This document shows, in pieces, positions 1 through 7,854 of a DNA stretch of 64,000 bases; positions within the stretch are counted from its first letter, which is position 1, and each line of letters opens with the position of its first letter. The position numbers and the translations under genes were made by a program. Source of the DNA: Oscillospiraceae bacterium (lineage in GTDB: Bacteria; Bacillota; Clostridia; Oscillospirales; Ruminococcaceae); assembly GCA_015066115.1 (NCBI GenBank), contig SVOZ01000001.1, positions 1-64,000 on the forward strand. Reading direction: 5' to 3'. The notes under the pieces were generated by a model. It was not told the DNA's origin. It worked only from the letters and a program-made list of their open reading frames with translations, and did no database searches.

Positions 1-144
1 GCTATTAACGAGGTAGCCTCAAACCGACTCGATGGTATAGAGCAGTTCGTTCAGGCTTTAATGCTTTTCTGCAACTGTGATATAGACGAGGCTACATTTA
101 CAGCACTTAAAGAACTTGGTGCATTAATATTGCAATCGCTGTAG
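1..144 (+). pseudogene. Tape-measure protein, upstream part in a different frame
   Basis: The first 144 bases are open in frame 1 and end at a TAG. The reading (start AINEVASNRL, end KELGALILQSL) runs straight into the reading of the following frame, which resumes with IAIAVGLFTGN. Tape-measure proteins usually continue an alternating Leu/Ala/Ile/Gly helix here, so the two pieces look like one gene broken by a one-base frameshift near 121-135. The gene starts before the window. I see no slippery heptamer in the right register, so decay or a sequence error is likelier than programmed frameshifting. Confidence 0.55.
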
Positions 145-146
145 GA

Positions 147-1925
147 TTGTTTACAGGAAACATACAACTTTCGGGTGCGGCAGTAGCGATACAAGGATTT
201 ACTGCAATCATTGGAGAGATAGGAACAAATTGGGAGGCAATCAAAAACGGCGATTGGAGTGGAGTCGATAAGGCTACTCTCGTAATCGGTGCTATTGAAA
301 TGCTCGGCGGCATAGTAACCGCTCTTGGAGTATTCACTAAGATTAAAGAGGCTACTGATTTATCAAAGACTGCTCCTGCGTTACAAGAGGTTGCAAACAC
401 CACAACACAGGTAGATACAACTACCTCCTCTATCAATTCTAAAATGACTTCGCTCGTTAAAAACCTTGCGTTAGGGCTCGTAGTTATTGCAGAGGTTGCG
501 GTAGCGGCAGGATTAGTTGTAGGTGCTATTTGGGGTCTCGGTGTTCTCTTAGAACAGGTAGGTATCGCTTGGCAACCGGTAATAGACAACGGTAATACTA
601 TTCTTATCGCTATGGGAATAGGCACAGGTGTCTTAGTCGCTGTAGGTGTGGTAACAGGTTTACTCGGTGCGGCAGGTACGGCTCTTGTAGGCTATCTTGC
701 TCTCGGTCTTGCTATGTTGGCTATACTTGGTGTAAGTGCTACATTGTTTATAGCAGAGATAATTATTATCGGTGCATTGTTAAATCAAGTTGGTATTGCT
801 TGGGAGCCGGTTCTTAACAACGGCGAAAATATTACAAACGCAATATTGATTGGTACAGGTATATTAGTCGGTATAGGTGTAGTTGCGGCGGCTCTCGGTG
901 TTGCGGCGGTTGCATCCTGTGGCTTGTTACCTTTGGCTATCGCTTTAGGTACGGCTATGCTTGTAGAACTCACTTGTGCGTTTGTAGAATTTACCGATAG
1001 TTTAATAACGGTTGCTGATAAACTAAGTGATGACTTACATCCTGCTCTTAACAGGCTAAATGATAAATTACCTGACCTGTCTGTAGATATGGAAAGTTTT
1101 ACAGGCTTTATGACATTCTTTGCAGGTCAAGTAGTATCTTACTCAAAGAGTAGTGCTATATCAGGTTTCGCCTCTACTGTCGATTCTATAATCAAGTTCT
1201 TTACAAAAGACCCGATTAAAGCGATGGCAGACGATGCAAACAATCAATATAAACAAGCCGTGAATCTTAATAATAAATTAAGGTTGGCTAACCCTGAACT
1301 ACAAATCGCTATAGGTTTGGTTAAGAGGTATTATGATTTCTTAGAACAGTTGGAAAAACTTACTGAGAAATCGTCAAACATTTCACTTGCAAACGGAATG
1401 TTTACAAGTATGAAAGAGGTCGGTAAAAACCTTGTAACAGGCTTTGTTAAAGGTATGAAATCAGAGATGAATACCCTTAAAGGTGCTGTAAAGGATGTTT
1501 TAGGAGATACATTTACGGATAGACTTGCTAAGTCTTACGGAAATGATTTCGGTAAAACACTCGGTTCAAGTATTGCAAGTGGTTTTAGGGGTACAAGTTT
1601 CCCGACTCTTAAAGGTACAGTTGATGTTACTAACGCAGGAGATGTTAGTCTTAAACTCAGAGCCTATGCAGACGGTGGTTTCCCCTCAGTAGGAGAAATC
1701 TTTGTCGCAAATGAGGCAGGACCGGAAATGGTTGGTACAATCGGTAATCGTACTGCGGTTGCTAACACAGACCAAATTATAACCGGTATCAGCGAGGGTG
1801 TTTCAGATGCTAACGCAGAACAGAACGCTCTACTCAGAGAACAAAATGCTCTCTTGAGAAAACTGCTTGAGAAAGATACTGTCGTTAATAATGTTATCGG
1901 TACAAACGATATAATCAATTGTTAG
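147..1925 (+). CDS. Phage tail tape-measure protein, C-terminal part
   Basis: This is the C-terminal part of a phage tail length-determining (tape-measure) protein, which fills the tail tube and sets its length. The first half is a run of long hydrophobic helices rich in Gly, Ala, Val and Ile (about residues 1-290), typical of the membrane-active part of siphophage tape measures. The C-terminus carries the familiar tape-measure ending: ADGGFPSVGEIFVANEAGPE followed by a VGTIGN...VANTDQI segment near residues 510-545, then a Gln/Leu-rich coiled stretch. The listed start is a TTG with no convincing ribosome binding site. The frame is actually open from about 81, and the preceding frame-1 sequence is probably the upstream part of the same gene. 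No distal-tail or fibre genes follow, which is unusual for an intact phage. Confidence 0.85.
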   Translation: MFTGNIQLSGAAVAIQGFTAIIGEIGTNWEAIKNGDWSGVDKATLVIGAIEMLGGIVTALGVFTKIKEATDLSKTAPALQEVANTTTQVDTTTSSINSKMTSLVKNLALGLVVIAEVAVAAGLVVGAIWGLGVLLEQVGIAWQPVIDNGNTILIAMGIGTGVLVAVGVVTGLLGAAGTALVGYLALGLAMLAILGVSATLFIAEIIIIGALLNQVGIAWEPVLNNGENITNAILIGTGILVGIGVVAAALGVAAVASCGLLPLAIALGTAMLVELTCAFVEFTDSLITVADKLSDDLHPALNRLNDKLPDLSVDMESFTGFMTFFAGQVVSYSKSSAISGFASTVDSIIKFFTKDPIKAMADDANNQYKQAVNLNNKLRLANPELQIAIGLVKRYYDFLEQLEKLTEKSSNISLANGMFTSMKEVGKNLVTGFVKGMKSEMNTLKGAVKDVLGDTFTDRLAKSYGNDFGKTLGSSIASGFRGTSFPTLKGTVDVTNAGDVSLKLRAYADGGFPSVGEIFVANEAGPEMVGTIGNRTAVANTDQIITGISEGVSDANAEQNALLREQNALLRKLLEKDTVVNNVIGTNDIINC

Positions 1926-1951
1926 GAGTCGTTACACCAATTATCGTAAAT

Positions 1952-2155
1952 GTGCGTAAAATTTCCAACGGTACTAAATGTCAGTTGCGTAGTGAAATGC
2001 TCCGCATATATTACCATAATCACGAAAAAGGTGTAATTCGCCAATACGAGTATGAAAACTTTGTGTTTTTGTACGAGGCTTACAAAGCACTCAAAGGCAA
2101 CTCGTTTATAGATAAAATTTATGACGAGGTTAAGTCTTGGGAAATAATAACATAA
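1952..2155 (+). CDS. Small conserved phage protein next to lysis genes
   Basis: A small protein of about 67 residues, with the core SEMLRIYYHNHEKGVIRQYE then YENFVFLYEAYKALKGNSF. I recognise this sequence type from clostridial siphophages, where it sits just before the endolysin, but I know no function for it. The frame is open from a TTG at 1919 that overlaps the tape-measure stop. GTG at 1952 is the first standard start that leaves the conserved part intact; an ATT at 1940 lies 11 bases after a TTAGGAG ribosome binding site at 1922-1928, so the start is uncertain. It is charged and aromatic-rich, with no signal peptide or membrane segment. Confidence 0.6.
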   Translation: MRKISNGTKCQLRSEMLRIYYHNHEKGVIRQYEYENFVFLYEAYKALKGNSFIDKIYDEVKSWEIIT

Positions 2156-2167
2156 AGGAGTTTAGTT

Positions 2168-3118
2168 ATGAAAATTCTCGCAAAAGGTATTGATGTATCA
2201 TCTTGGCAGGGTAACATTGATTGGGATAAGGTCAAGGCTGACGGTATTCAGTTCGCTATACTGCGATGCGGATATGGTAGCGATATGACCTCTCAAGACG
2301 ATAAATATTTTGCCCGAAATGCTAAGGAATGTGCAAGAGTAGGTATGCCTTTCGGTGTATATATCTACAGTTACGCAGATTCTTTAGAGAAAGCAAAGTC
2401 TGAGGCGGCTCATACGCTCCGTCTGCTTAAAGGTCTTAAACCTGAATATCCCATCTATTACGACCTTGAGGATGCGAAAACAACCGGTCAGTGTAGCAAG
2501 GATTTAATTCTTGAAATGGCTAAAATTTTCGTTGAAACTCTCGAAAAAGAGGGATATTGGGTAGGTATCTACGCAAACAAATATTGGAATACCTCTTATC
2601 TCACAGATAAATGGTATGACAGTAAGGCTCGTTGGATTGCTCAGTATCATACCGAATGTACTTATAAAGGCGATTACGGTATTTGGCAGTACAGCAGTTC
2701 AGGTAAGGTAAATGGCATTAAGGGTAATGTTGATATGAACTATGCTTACATAGACTATCCTACACTTATCAAAAATAGCGGTAAAAACGGCTTTGTAGCG
2801 GTTTCTGCACCTAAGCCAACAACTAATCCTACTCCTGCTAAAAAGACCAACGAACAGATAGCAGAGGAAGTTTTAGACGGATTGTGGGGTAACGGCACAG
2901 AGCGTAAGAATAAACTTACTGCCGCAGGTTATGACTACAATGCTATTCAGACCATTGTTAATAGCAAGGCTAAGAAAAACAACCTCAAATCCACAGACGA
3001 AATTGCTCGTGAGGTAATTCGTGGACTGTGGGGTAACGGTCAGGACAGAGTTGAAAAACTGAAAGCCGCAGGATATAACCCTAAGGTTATTCAGGACAGA
3101 GTAAATGAATTAGTTTAA
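2168..3118 (+). CDS. Phage endolysin: GH25 lysozyme with two CW_7 repeats
   Basis: A 316-residue cell-wall hydrolase. Residues 1-200 form a glycoside hydrolase family 25 (Chalaropsis-type) muramidase domain: the opening GIDVSSWQGNIDWDKVK contains the catalytic-face Asp, and YPIYYDLED near residue 98 carries the acidic DxE pair of the family. A Pro/Thr-rich linker (about 215-230) leads to two Cpl-7-type (CW_7) wall-binding repeats of about 42 residues, each with EIAxEVxxGLWGNGxxRxxxLxAAGY. There is no signal peptide, so export depends on the holin encoded next. The start ATG follows a good AAAGGAG site at 2155-2161. It belongs to the prophage lysis module and would cleave the N-acetylmuramic acid to N-acetylglucosamine bond at the end of the lytic cycle. 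Confidence 0.93.
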   Translation: MKILAKGIDVSSWQGNIDWDKVKADGIQFAILRCGYGSDMTSQDDKYFARNAKECARVGMPFGVYIYSYADSLEKAKSEAAHTLRLLKGLKPEYPIYYDLEDAKTTGQCSKDLILEMAKIFVETLEKEGYWVGIYANKYWNTSYLTDKWYDSKARWIAQYHTECTYKGDYGIWQYSSSGKVNGIKGNVDMNYAYIDYPTLIKNSGKNGFVAVSAPKPTTNPTPAKKTNEQIAEEVLDGLWGNGTERKNKLTAAGYDYNAIQTIVNSKAKKNNLKSTDEIAREVIRGLWGNGQDRVEKLKAAGYNPKVIQDRVNELV

Positions 3119-3132
3119 CAGGAGGTAAGATT

Positions 3133-3333
3133 ATGAAAGAGAAGTTTATCAAATGGCTAAAAGCCGCAGGTATGAGAGCAGTTAAAACTGTATCTCAGAC
3201 CGCAATCGCAACTATCGGTGCATCTACTGTACTTTCTACAGTTGATTGGAAAGTGGTTGTTTCTACATCGGCACTTGCAGGTATTCTCTCACTCTTAACG
3301 AGTGTAGCCGGTCTCCCCGAACTCAAAGAATAA
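3133..3333 (+). CDS. Phage holin, lactococcal r1t type
   Basis: A 66-residue membrane protein with a basic N-terminus (MKEKFIKWLKAAGMRAVKT) and two short hydrophobic segments (about residues 18-37 and 41-60) separated by DWK. The pattern R(A)xKTxxQTAxATIG... then LAGILSLLTSVAGLPEL fits the phage r1t holin family. It would permeabilise the membrane at lysis and release the endolysin encoded 14 bases upstream. Ribosome binding site AGGAGG at 3120-3125. This is the last prophage gene: a terminator follows at 3348-3385 and the tmRNA gene begins 63 bases beyond it. Confidence 0.88.
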   Translation: MKEKFIKWLKAAGMRAVKTVSQTAIATIGASTVLSTVDWKVVVSTSALAGILSLLTSVAGLPELKE

Positions 3334-3347
3334 GCAAAACAAAAAAA

Positions 3348-3385
3348 AATACCGGATAGAGCATTAAACTCTATTCGGTATTTTT
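3348..3385 (+). terminator. Rho-independent terminator after prophage lysis genes
   Basis: A 14-bp stem, AATACCGGATAGAG with CTCTATTCGGTATT (one G-U pair), a 7-base loop and a T run at 3381-3385. It ends the endolysin-holin transcript. Confidence 0.9.
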
Positions 3386-3447
3386 GCGTTAATCACAAAC
3401 AATCTTTTTCTAACAATGTAGTAAAAAGAGTTCGGATTATACTCCTT

Positions 3448-3796
3448 TGGTGGAGGCGAGGGGAATTGAACCCCTGTCCGAAAATCTCTTGCTATGACTT
3501 TCTACGAGTGTAGTTTATCTTTTACATTCCCTTTATGCATCGCCGACAAACAGGCTATGCATATTAGTAACCCCTGATACACATTTAGCCTCGGGGTGAG
3601 GGCTAAATGCGTTGCCCGCTAATGTGACGCTTCGCAAAAGTCCGCGGTACTACTCTTGGAAACGGCCGCCAAATTAGGCAGCGTAAGCTAATTTATTATT
3701 GTTAGCGTTTAAATTTAAAATTCGGATTTTAAAGAGTGTCCGAACCTCTACTCGCTTATCATAACTTAAAATCCCCGTCGAACCCTTTACGCCCCC
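3448..3796 (-). ncRNA. ssrA: Transfer-messenger RNA (tmRNA)
   Basis: Read on the minus strand, the molecule begins GGGGGCGTAAAGGG and ends CTCGCCTCCACCA, with the CCA encoded. The 5' GGGGGCG pairs with the 3' CGCCTCC over 7 bp with one G-U, giving the tRNA-like acceptor stem. The T-arm reads GGTTCAATTCC. The resume codon and tag are at about 3681-3710 on the plus strand (read on the minus strand) and encode ANNNKLAYAA followed by TAA, so the appended tag would be AANNNKLAYAA including the charged alanine. Total length is about 349 nt, normal for a one-piece tmRNA. With SmpB, encoded immediately upstream, it rescues ribosomes stalled on broken mRNA. Its 3' end faces the prophage. Confidence 0.96.
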
Positions 3797-3813
3797 GTAT
3801 ATAGGGAAAAGAG

Positions 3814-4281
3814 CTACTCATCGTGTTGACGCGATTTTAAATTTCTTTCTATCTCGCGCTTGGCATCGCGAACTGCGGTATCCTTGCGCTTGTCGTAAAG
3901 CTTTTTACCTTTACAAAGGCCTAACTGCATTTTAACGCGGCTGCCCTTAAAATAAAGCGATAGGGGAATGAGGGTGTATCCGTCGCGCTTTATCAGTCCT
4001 AAAAGGCGGTTAATCTCGCGCTTGTGCATTAAGAGCTTTTTGGGCCTTAATGGGTCTTTATTAAATATGTTGCCCTTTTCATAGGGACTTATGTGCATTC
4101 CGTGAACAAACAGCTCGCCTTTGTCTATCTCGCAATAGGAATCCTTAAGATTGACGCCGCCTGCACGAATTGATTTTACCTCTGTTCCGAAAAGCTCAAT
4201 TCCTGCCTCAAAGCTCTCATCGACAAAATAATCGTGAAAAGCCTTGCGGTTTTGGGTTATGCTTCGGTTTTGCTCAGCCAT
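3814..4281 (-). CDS. smpB: tmRNA-binding protein SmpB
   Basis: A 155-residue SsrA-binding protein. It shows the OB-fold core [20 protein letters not shown], then [20 protein letters not shown], then [17 protein letters not shown] C-terminal basic tail (here [20 protein letters not shown]). It binds the tRNA-like part of tmRNA and carries it to the empty A site of stalled ribosomes. I chose the ATG at 4281 because an AAAGGAGGTGAACAA ribosome binding site lies directly in front of it; a longer open frame reaching 4326 would overlap recR. The stop lies 17 bases before the ssrA 5' end, so protein and RNA partner may share a transcript. It is the last protein gene of the dnaX cluster. Confidence 0.97.
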   Translation of the reverse strand: MAEQNRSITQNRKAFHDYFVDESFEAGIELFGTEVKSIRAGGVNLKDSYCEIDKGELFVHGMHISPYEKGNIFNKDPLRPKKLLMHKREINRLLGLIKRDGYTLIPLSLYFKGSRVKMQLGLCKGKKLYDKRKDTAVRDAKREIERNLKSRQHDE

Positions 4282-4322
4282 TTGTTCACCTCCTTTGCTG
4301 TAATGGCTAATAACTTTACAGG

Positions 4323-4925
4323 TCAAAATTCATTTCTGTCCTTTAAAGCCCTGCAAAGAGTCATCTCGTCGGCATATTCAAGGTTGCTTCCTATAGGAAT
4401 ACCGTATGATAGACGGGTGACTTTTATGCCGCGCGGCTTTAAAATCTTGTTTGCAATGTAAATTGCGGTGGCTTCGCCCTCGGTCGTGGCTCCGGTTGCC
4501 AAAATCGCCTCTTTGATCTCTCCGTCATCTAACCTTTTAACAAGCTCCTTTAAGCAGATTGCATCGGGGCCGATGTTGTCAAGAGGGGAGATAAGTCCGT
4601 GGAGCACATGATAAAGTCCTCGGTACTCGCCGACGCGCTCAAAGCTCATAACATCTCTGGGGCTTTCGACAATGCAAACGGTCGATCTGTCGCGCATAAC
4701 ATTACTGCAAACAGGACAAACCTCTTCTTCAGAGAGGTTGCAACAGACAGAGCATCTGCGGATATTCTTGTGCGCATTCACAATTGCGTTTGCAAAATCC
4801 TGCGCCTTTTCAAAAGGCTGGGAAAGCATAAAAAAAGCCATTCTCTGCGCGCCTTTTCTTCCGATGCCTGGCAGCTTTTCAAACTGCTCGATGAGCTTTA
4901 CTAAACTCGGAACGGTGGAACTCAT
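4323..4925 (-). CDS. recR: Recombination mediator protein RecR
   Basis: A 200-residue RecR. It has the N-terminal helix-hairpin-helix ([15 protein letters not shown]), a zinc finger with Cys58, Cys61, Cys70 and Cys73, a Toprim domain opening [10 protein letters not shown] at about residue 83, and the C-terminal [20 protein letters not shown] motif with a Walker-B-like segment. Length is standard for the family. RecR works with RecO and RecF to load RecA at single-strand gaps. It sits downstream of ybaB, as in most Firmicutes, and lies in the dnaX-exonuclease-ybaB-recR-smpB run. Confidence 0.97.
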   Translation of the reverse strand: MSSTVPSLVKLIEQFEKLPGIGRKGAQRMAFFMLSQPFEKAQDFANAIVNAHKNIRRCSVCCNLSEEEVCPVCSNVMRDRSTVCIVESPRDVMSFERVGEYRGLYHVLHGLISPLDNIGPDAICLKELVKRLDDGEIKEAILATGATTEGEATAIYIANKILKPRGIKVTRLSYGIPIGSNLEYADEMTLCRALKDRNEF

Positions 4926-4952
4926 AATTTTTGGTCCTTTCGGCTTATAAAA

Positions 4953-5303
4953 TTAAAATAATCCCGGAATGTTAGGCATTGAGCCCGAAAGAGCACTCAT
5001 AGTTTCCGAAGATTCGGCCTCGATCTTTTCAATAACATCGTTAACTGCGGCAGTGATAAGGTCCTCAAGCATCTCAATGTCGTCGGGGTCTACAACCTCG
5101 GGGGAGATTTTAATAGAGGTAACGCTCTTTTTGCCGGTCATAGTTATCTCAACTGCGCCTCCACCCACAACCGAGGTGTACTCCTTTGCTTCGAGCTCCT
5201 CCTGAGCCTTCTGCATATCTGCCTGAACCTTCTGTACCTGCTTTATCATATTGTTAGGGTTCATACTGTTTGAACCGTAACCCTGTGGAAGTCTTGCTTT
5301 CAT
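4953..5303 (-). CDS. Nucleoid-associated protein, YbaB/EbfC family
   Basis: A 116-residue YbaB/EbfC protein. The core is MNPNNMIKQVQKVQADMQKA with a coiled N-terminal helix, then VEITMTGKKSVTSIKISPEV, then PDDIEMLEDLITAAVNDVIEK. Such dimers bind DNA and are almost always encoded between dnaX and recR, as here. ATG at 5303 is favoured: AAAGGA ends 9 bases upstream, while the alternative TTG at 5312 would sit directly on that site. The C-terminal tail MSALSGSMPNIPGLF is typical of the clostridial version. Confidence 0.95.
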   Translation of the reverse strand: MKARLPQGYGSNSMNPNNMIKQVQKVQADMQKAQEELEAKEYTSVVGGGAVEITMTGKKSVTSIKISPEVVDPDDIEMLEDLITAAVNDVIEKIEAESSETMSALSGSMPNIPGLF

Positions 5304-5324
5304 TCTTGTCAATCCTTTCTAAAT

Positions 5325-6053
5325 TTAAACCTCTGCCGAGGGAACTGCCTTAAAAAATGAGTAAAGCGTTTCCTCAACAAGCGTTTTTTTATCGTGAAAT
5401 GCCTGCGGAACATAGTGCACACCGCGAATTTTTTCGCCGCTTATTCCGTATTTTGCATTAAACCCAAAAAGATTTATGTATCTCTCTAAATCGGGGCGCT
5501 CTGTGTCCATGGCCATTAAGACCTCAACAAGAGCCCTAACATCATCAATTGCCCTGTGGCTGTTTTTAACCTTGTCCTCAAGATTGTAAGCCAAAATAGC
5601 ATTTTCAAGCTTGTGGGGATAAGGCCTGCGGTCCTTGTAAACTGTCAGGGTGTCCAAAAACTTTAGAGGACACTCTATTTTGTAGCCCTTTAATAGAGTT
5701 CTTGTAAACATTAGGTCAAACTGGGCGTTGTGAGCGACCAACAGAGTCGGCCCGTCGCAAATAAGCGAGTAAAAAAGCTCAGCCGCCGCCTCGTAGCTTA
5801 TGCCGTGCTTTAAAAGCATCTCGTCTGTTATCCCTGTAAGGTTTACGATAAACGGGTCAAGCGTTTTGCCTTCGGGAAGACGAATAAACTCATCAACCTC
5901 GCGCTCAAAAACAACCTTGCCTCGCTCGTTTTTTATAAGCTTGATTGCGGCAAGCTCTATTATTCTGTCGCTTTTAAAGTTAAGACCGGTTGTTTCGGTG
6001 TCGAACACAACAATGCTTTTAAAACTGTCAAATAATCCCGAAAGCTCGTTCAT
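5325..6053 (-). CDS. DnaQ-like DEDDh 3'-5' exonuclease
   Basis: A 242-residue exonuclease of the DnaQ/PolC-epsilon type. Motif ExoI is VVFDTETTG with Asp18 and Glu20; ExoII is AHNAQFDLMF near residue 107; ExoIII is NSHRAIDDVRAL near residue 164, which makes it the DEDDh class. It carries no polymerase or helicase domain; after the nuclease domain there is only a short tail of about 55 residues. It lies between dnaX and ybaB, 14 bases after dnaX ends, so it is probably part of the same transcript. A proofreading or repair role is plausible; the exact substrate cannot be read from the sequence. Confidence 0.9.
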   Translation of the reverse strand: MNELSGLFDSFKSIVVFDTETTGLNFKSDRIIELAAIKLIKNERGKVVFEREVDEFIRLPEGKTLDPFIVNLTGITDEMLLKHGISYEAAAELFYSLICDGPTLLVAHNAQFDLMFTRTLLKGYKIECPLKFLDTLTVYKDRRPYPHKLENAILAYNLEDKVKNSHRAIDDVRALVEVLMAMDTERPDLERYINLFGFNAKYGISGEKIRGVHYVPQAFHDKKTLVEETLYSFFKAVPSAEV

Positions 6054-6067
6054 AGCCTTTACCTCGT

Positions 6068-7714
6068 TTAGTTTTTAGTAACCTCAACACCGTTGCGCTC
6101 GGCGATTTTTAAGATCTCTGCCATAGCATCAGAGCTCGCAACAGCAGGACGGCTTTCCTTGTATCTTGCAATCTTTAAAGGCGCACCTGAAACCTGAGCA
6201 ACAGCGGCCTTTAGGCTCTGACGGTTGTTTTCGCTGTTCTTTAAGAGGGAAAATGAAAAGTCGTTTGTGTCAATGTAAACTATGTCACCCTCAATAAATG
6301 CCCTTGATTGCCTCAGCGCTCCTAAAAGGGATTGGTTGGTGCTTGAAAGAATTTCCAAAACCTTGTTCCAAGCTGTAAACGGCACCATTCCCTTTGCCTC
6401 GTTTTTAATCGAAGGCTCGACCGGTTTTACCGCCGGAGCACTCTCATTGCCCAAAGGAATATCAATGTCAGATGCCTTTTGCTCTGCCTTTGGAGCTGCT
6501 TTGGGAGCGGGCGCGCTGACAGGTTCTGCCGTTTTAGCGGGCTGCGAAAAGGGCGAGAAATCTGCCGGAACAGATAAAAGCCGCCTTTCGAGCTTTTCAA
6601 TGCGTGAAAGCAGGGCAGAGGTGTCCGCACTTAAAGCGGGGGAACAAAGCTTTATCATGCACTGCTCAAATAAAACATTGGGATATGACGACTTTCCGAT
6701 TGTGTTAAGGGTTTCGGAAAGGATGTCAAGACAGAACATGATCTGGCCCATTGTGAGTTTTTGAGCATAGCTTGAAATCATATCAAGATCGCTTGCAACA
6801 GGGAAAAGCTCCTCGTTTTTAACACCTGCCGACTTTGCAACCATAACATCTCTGAAAAACGAGATGAGCTCGGAAACTATAAAGTTAAAAGAAAGCGAAC
6901 CGCTGTGTGCCTTCATTGAGAGCGAAAGAGCTGATGCAGTGTCCTCGTTGCAGATTGCCTTTGCCATTTCTAAAATAAAGGAGCGGTCAGCCTGACCCGA
7001 AACCTTGGAAACAACATCACGGGTAACGTGATTATCAAAGCCTGCACACTGGTCAAAGATAGAGAGGGCATCGCGCATTCCGCCGTCTGCAAGACGAGCG
7101 ATAACTGCGGCGGCATCACGCTCAAGCTCGATTTTTTCTCCGTCAGCAACCTTTAAAAGCTGCTCTATTATAAGAGAATCCTCAATTCTTGCAAAATCAA
7201 AACGCTGGCAACGCGAAATAATTGTAACAGGAACCTGATGGACCTCGGTTGTAGCTAAAATAAAAATGATGTGAGCGGGCGGCTCTTCCATAATTTTAAG
7301 CAGCGCATTAAAAGCGCTTGTGCTGAGCATATGAACCTCGTCAATAATGTAAACGCGGTACTTGCAAAGGGCAGGAAGATAAACCGACTCCTCAATAATA
7401 TCGCGGATATTATCAACGCCTGTGTGGCTGGCGGCGTCAATTTCAACAACGTCGATTGCCGAGCCGTTTTGAATGCTGCTACAGATATCGCAATCAAGAC
7501 ATGGATCGCCGTTTATGTGGCTGTGACAGTTTACCGCCTTTGAAAAGATCTTGGCGCAGGTAGTCTTGCCCGTTCCGCGTGAACCGGTGAAAAGATATGC
7601 ATGTCCGATTTTGCCTGTTGCAACCTGATTTTTAAGAACGGTTACAATATAGTCCTGACCGATGACATCGTCAAAAACCTGCGGCCGCCATTTTCTGTAC
7701 AAAGCCTTGTGCAT
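6068..7714 (-). CDS. dnaX: DNA polymerase III subunits gamma/tau
   Basis: The clamp-loader ATPase, 548 residues. It starts ALYRKWRPQVFDDVIGQ, with a Walker A GSRGTGKT at 44-51, a zinc module with Cys63, Cys72, Cys75 and Cys78, Walker B IIDEVHML near 123-130, and a sensor segment ISRCQRFDFARI. After the AAA+ and collar regions an Ala/Pro/Lys-rich linker (about 385-440) leads to a C-terminal tau-like domain. I did not find an A-AAA-AAG type slippery site that would produce a separate gamma. The start has GGAGGAAAGATT before it, and a perfect TTGACA-17-TATAAT promoter lies at 7747-7775. It heads the dnaX-exonuclease-ybaB-recR-smpB-ssrA cluster. Confidence 0.97.
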   Translation of the reverse strand: MHKALYRKWRPQVFDDVIGQDYIVTVLKNQVATGKIGHAYLFTGSRGTGKTTCAKIFSKAVNCHSHINGDPCLDCDICSSIQNGSAIDVVEIDAASHTGVDNIRDIIEESVYLPALCKYRVYIIDEVHMLSTSAFNALLKIMEEPPAHIIFILATTEVHQVPVTIISRCQRFDFARIEDSLIIEQLLKVADGEKIELERDAAAVIARLADGGMRDALSIFDQCAGFDNHVTRDVVSKVSGQADRSFILEMAKAICNEDTASALSLSMKAHSGSLSFNFIVSELISFFRDVMVAKSAGVKNEELFPVASDLDMISSYAQKLTMGQIMFCLDILSETLNTIGKSSYPNVLFEQCMIKLCSPALSADTSALLSRIEKLERRLLSVPADFSPFSQPAKTAEPVSAPAPKAAPKAEQKASDIDIPLGNESAPAVKPVEPSIKNEAKGMVPFTAWNKVLEILSSTNQSLLGALRQSRAFIEGDIVYIDTNDFSFSLLKNSENNRQSLKAAVAQVSGAPLKIARYKESRPAVASSDAMAEILKIAERNGVEVTKN

Positions 7715-7746
7715 AATCTTTCCTCCTAATTTAAGTTTATCAATTT

Positions 7747-7775
7747 ATTATACCTTTTTTAAGGACTTATGTCAA
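7747..7775 (-). promoter_or_regulatory. Sigma-A promoter for dnaX cluster
   Basis: On the minus strand: TTGACA (7775-7770), 17-base spacer, TATAAT (7752-7747). Both boxes match the consensus exactly. The start of dnaX is 33 bases downstream. Confidence 0.88.
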
Positions 7776-7797
7776 TTAAAAAAAGACTGTTTTGCCA

Positions 7798-7826
7798 TTG
7801 AAAAGCTTGTATTTTTGTGGTAAGAT
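7798..7826 (+). promoter_or_regulatory. Sigma-A promoter for rqcH
   Basis: TTGAAA at 7798-7803, 17-base spacer, TAAGAT at 7821-7826, about 29 bases before the rqcH ATG. It is divergent from the dnaX promoter, with the two -35 boxes about 22 bases apart. Confidence 0.75.
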
Positions 7827-7854
7827 ATAAAAAACGAGAAAGGGGGAACTTTAA

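Noticed and set aside
121..146. Programmed frameshift in the tape-measure gene
   Set aside because: No X-XXY-YYZ heptamer in the frame-1 register was found near the switch point, and frameshifting of this sort normally affects the chaperone genes upstream, not the tape measure itself.
6068..7714. Internal frameshift site giving a separate gamma subunit of dnaX
   Set aside because: No A-rich slippery heptamer followed by a strong hairpin was noticed in the reading frame.
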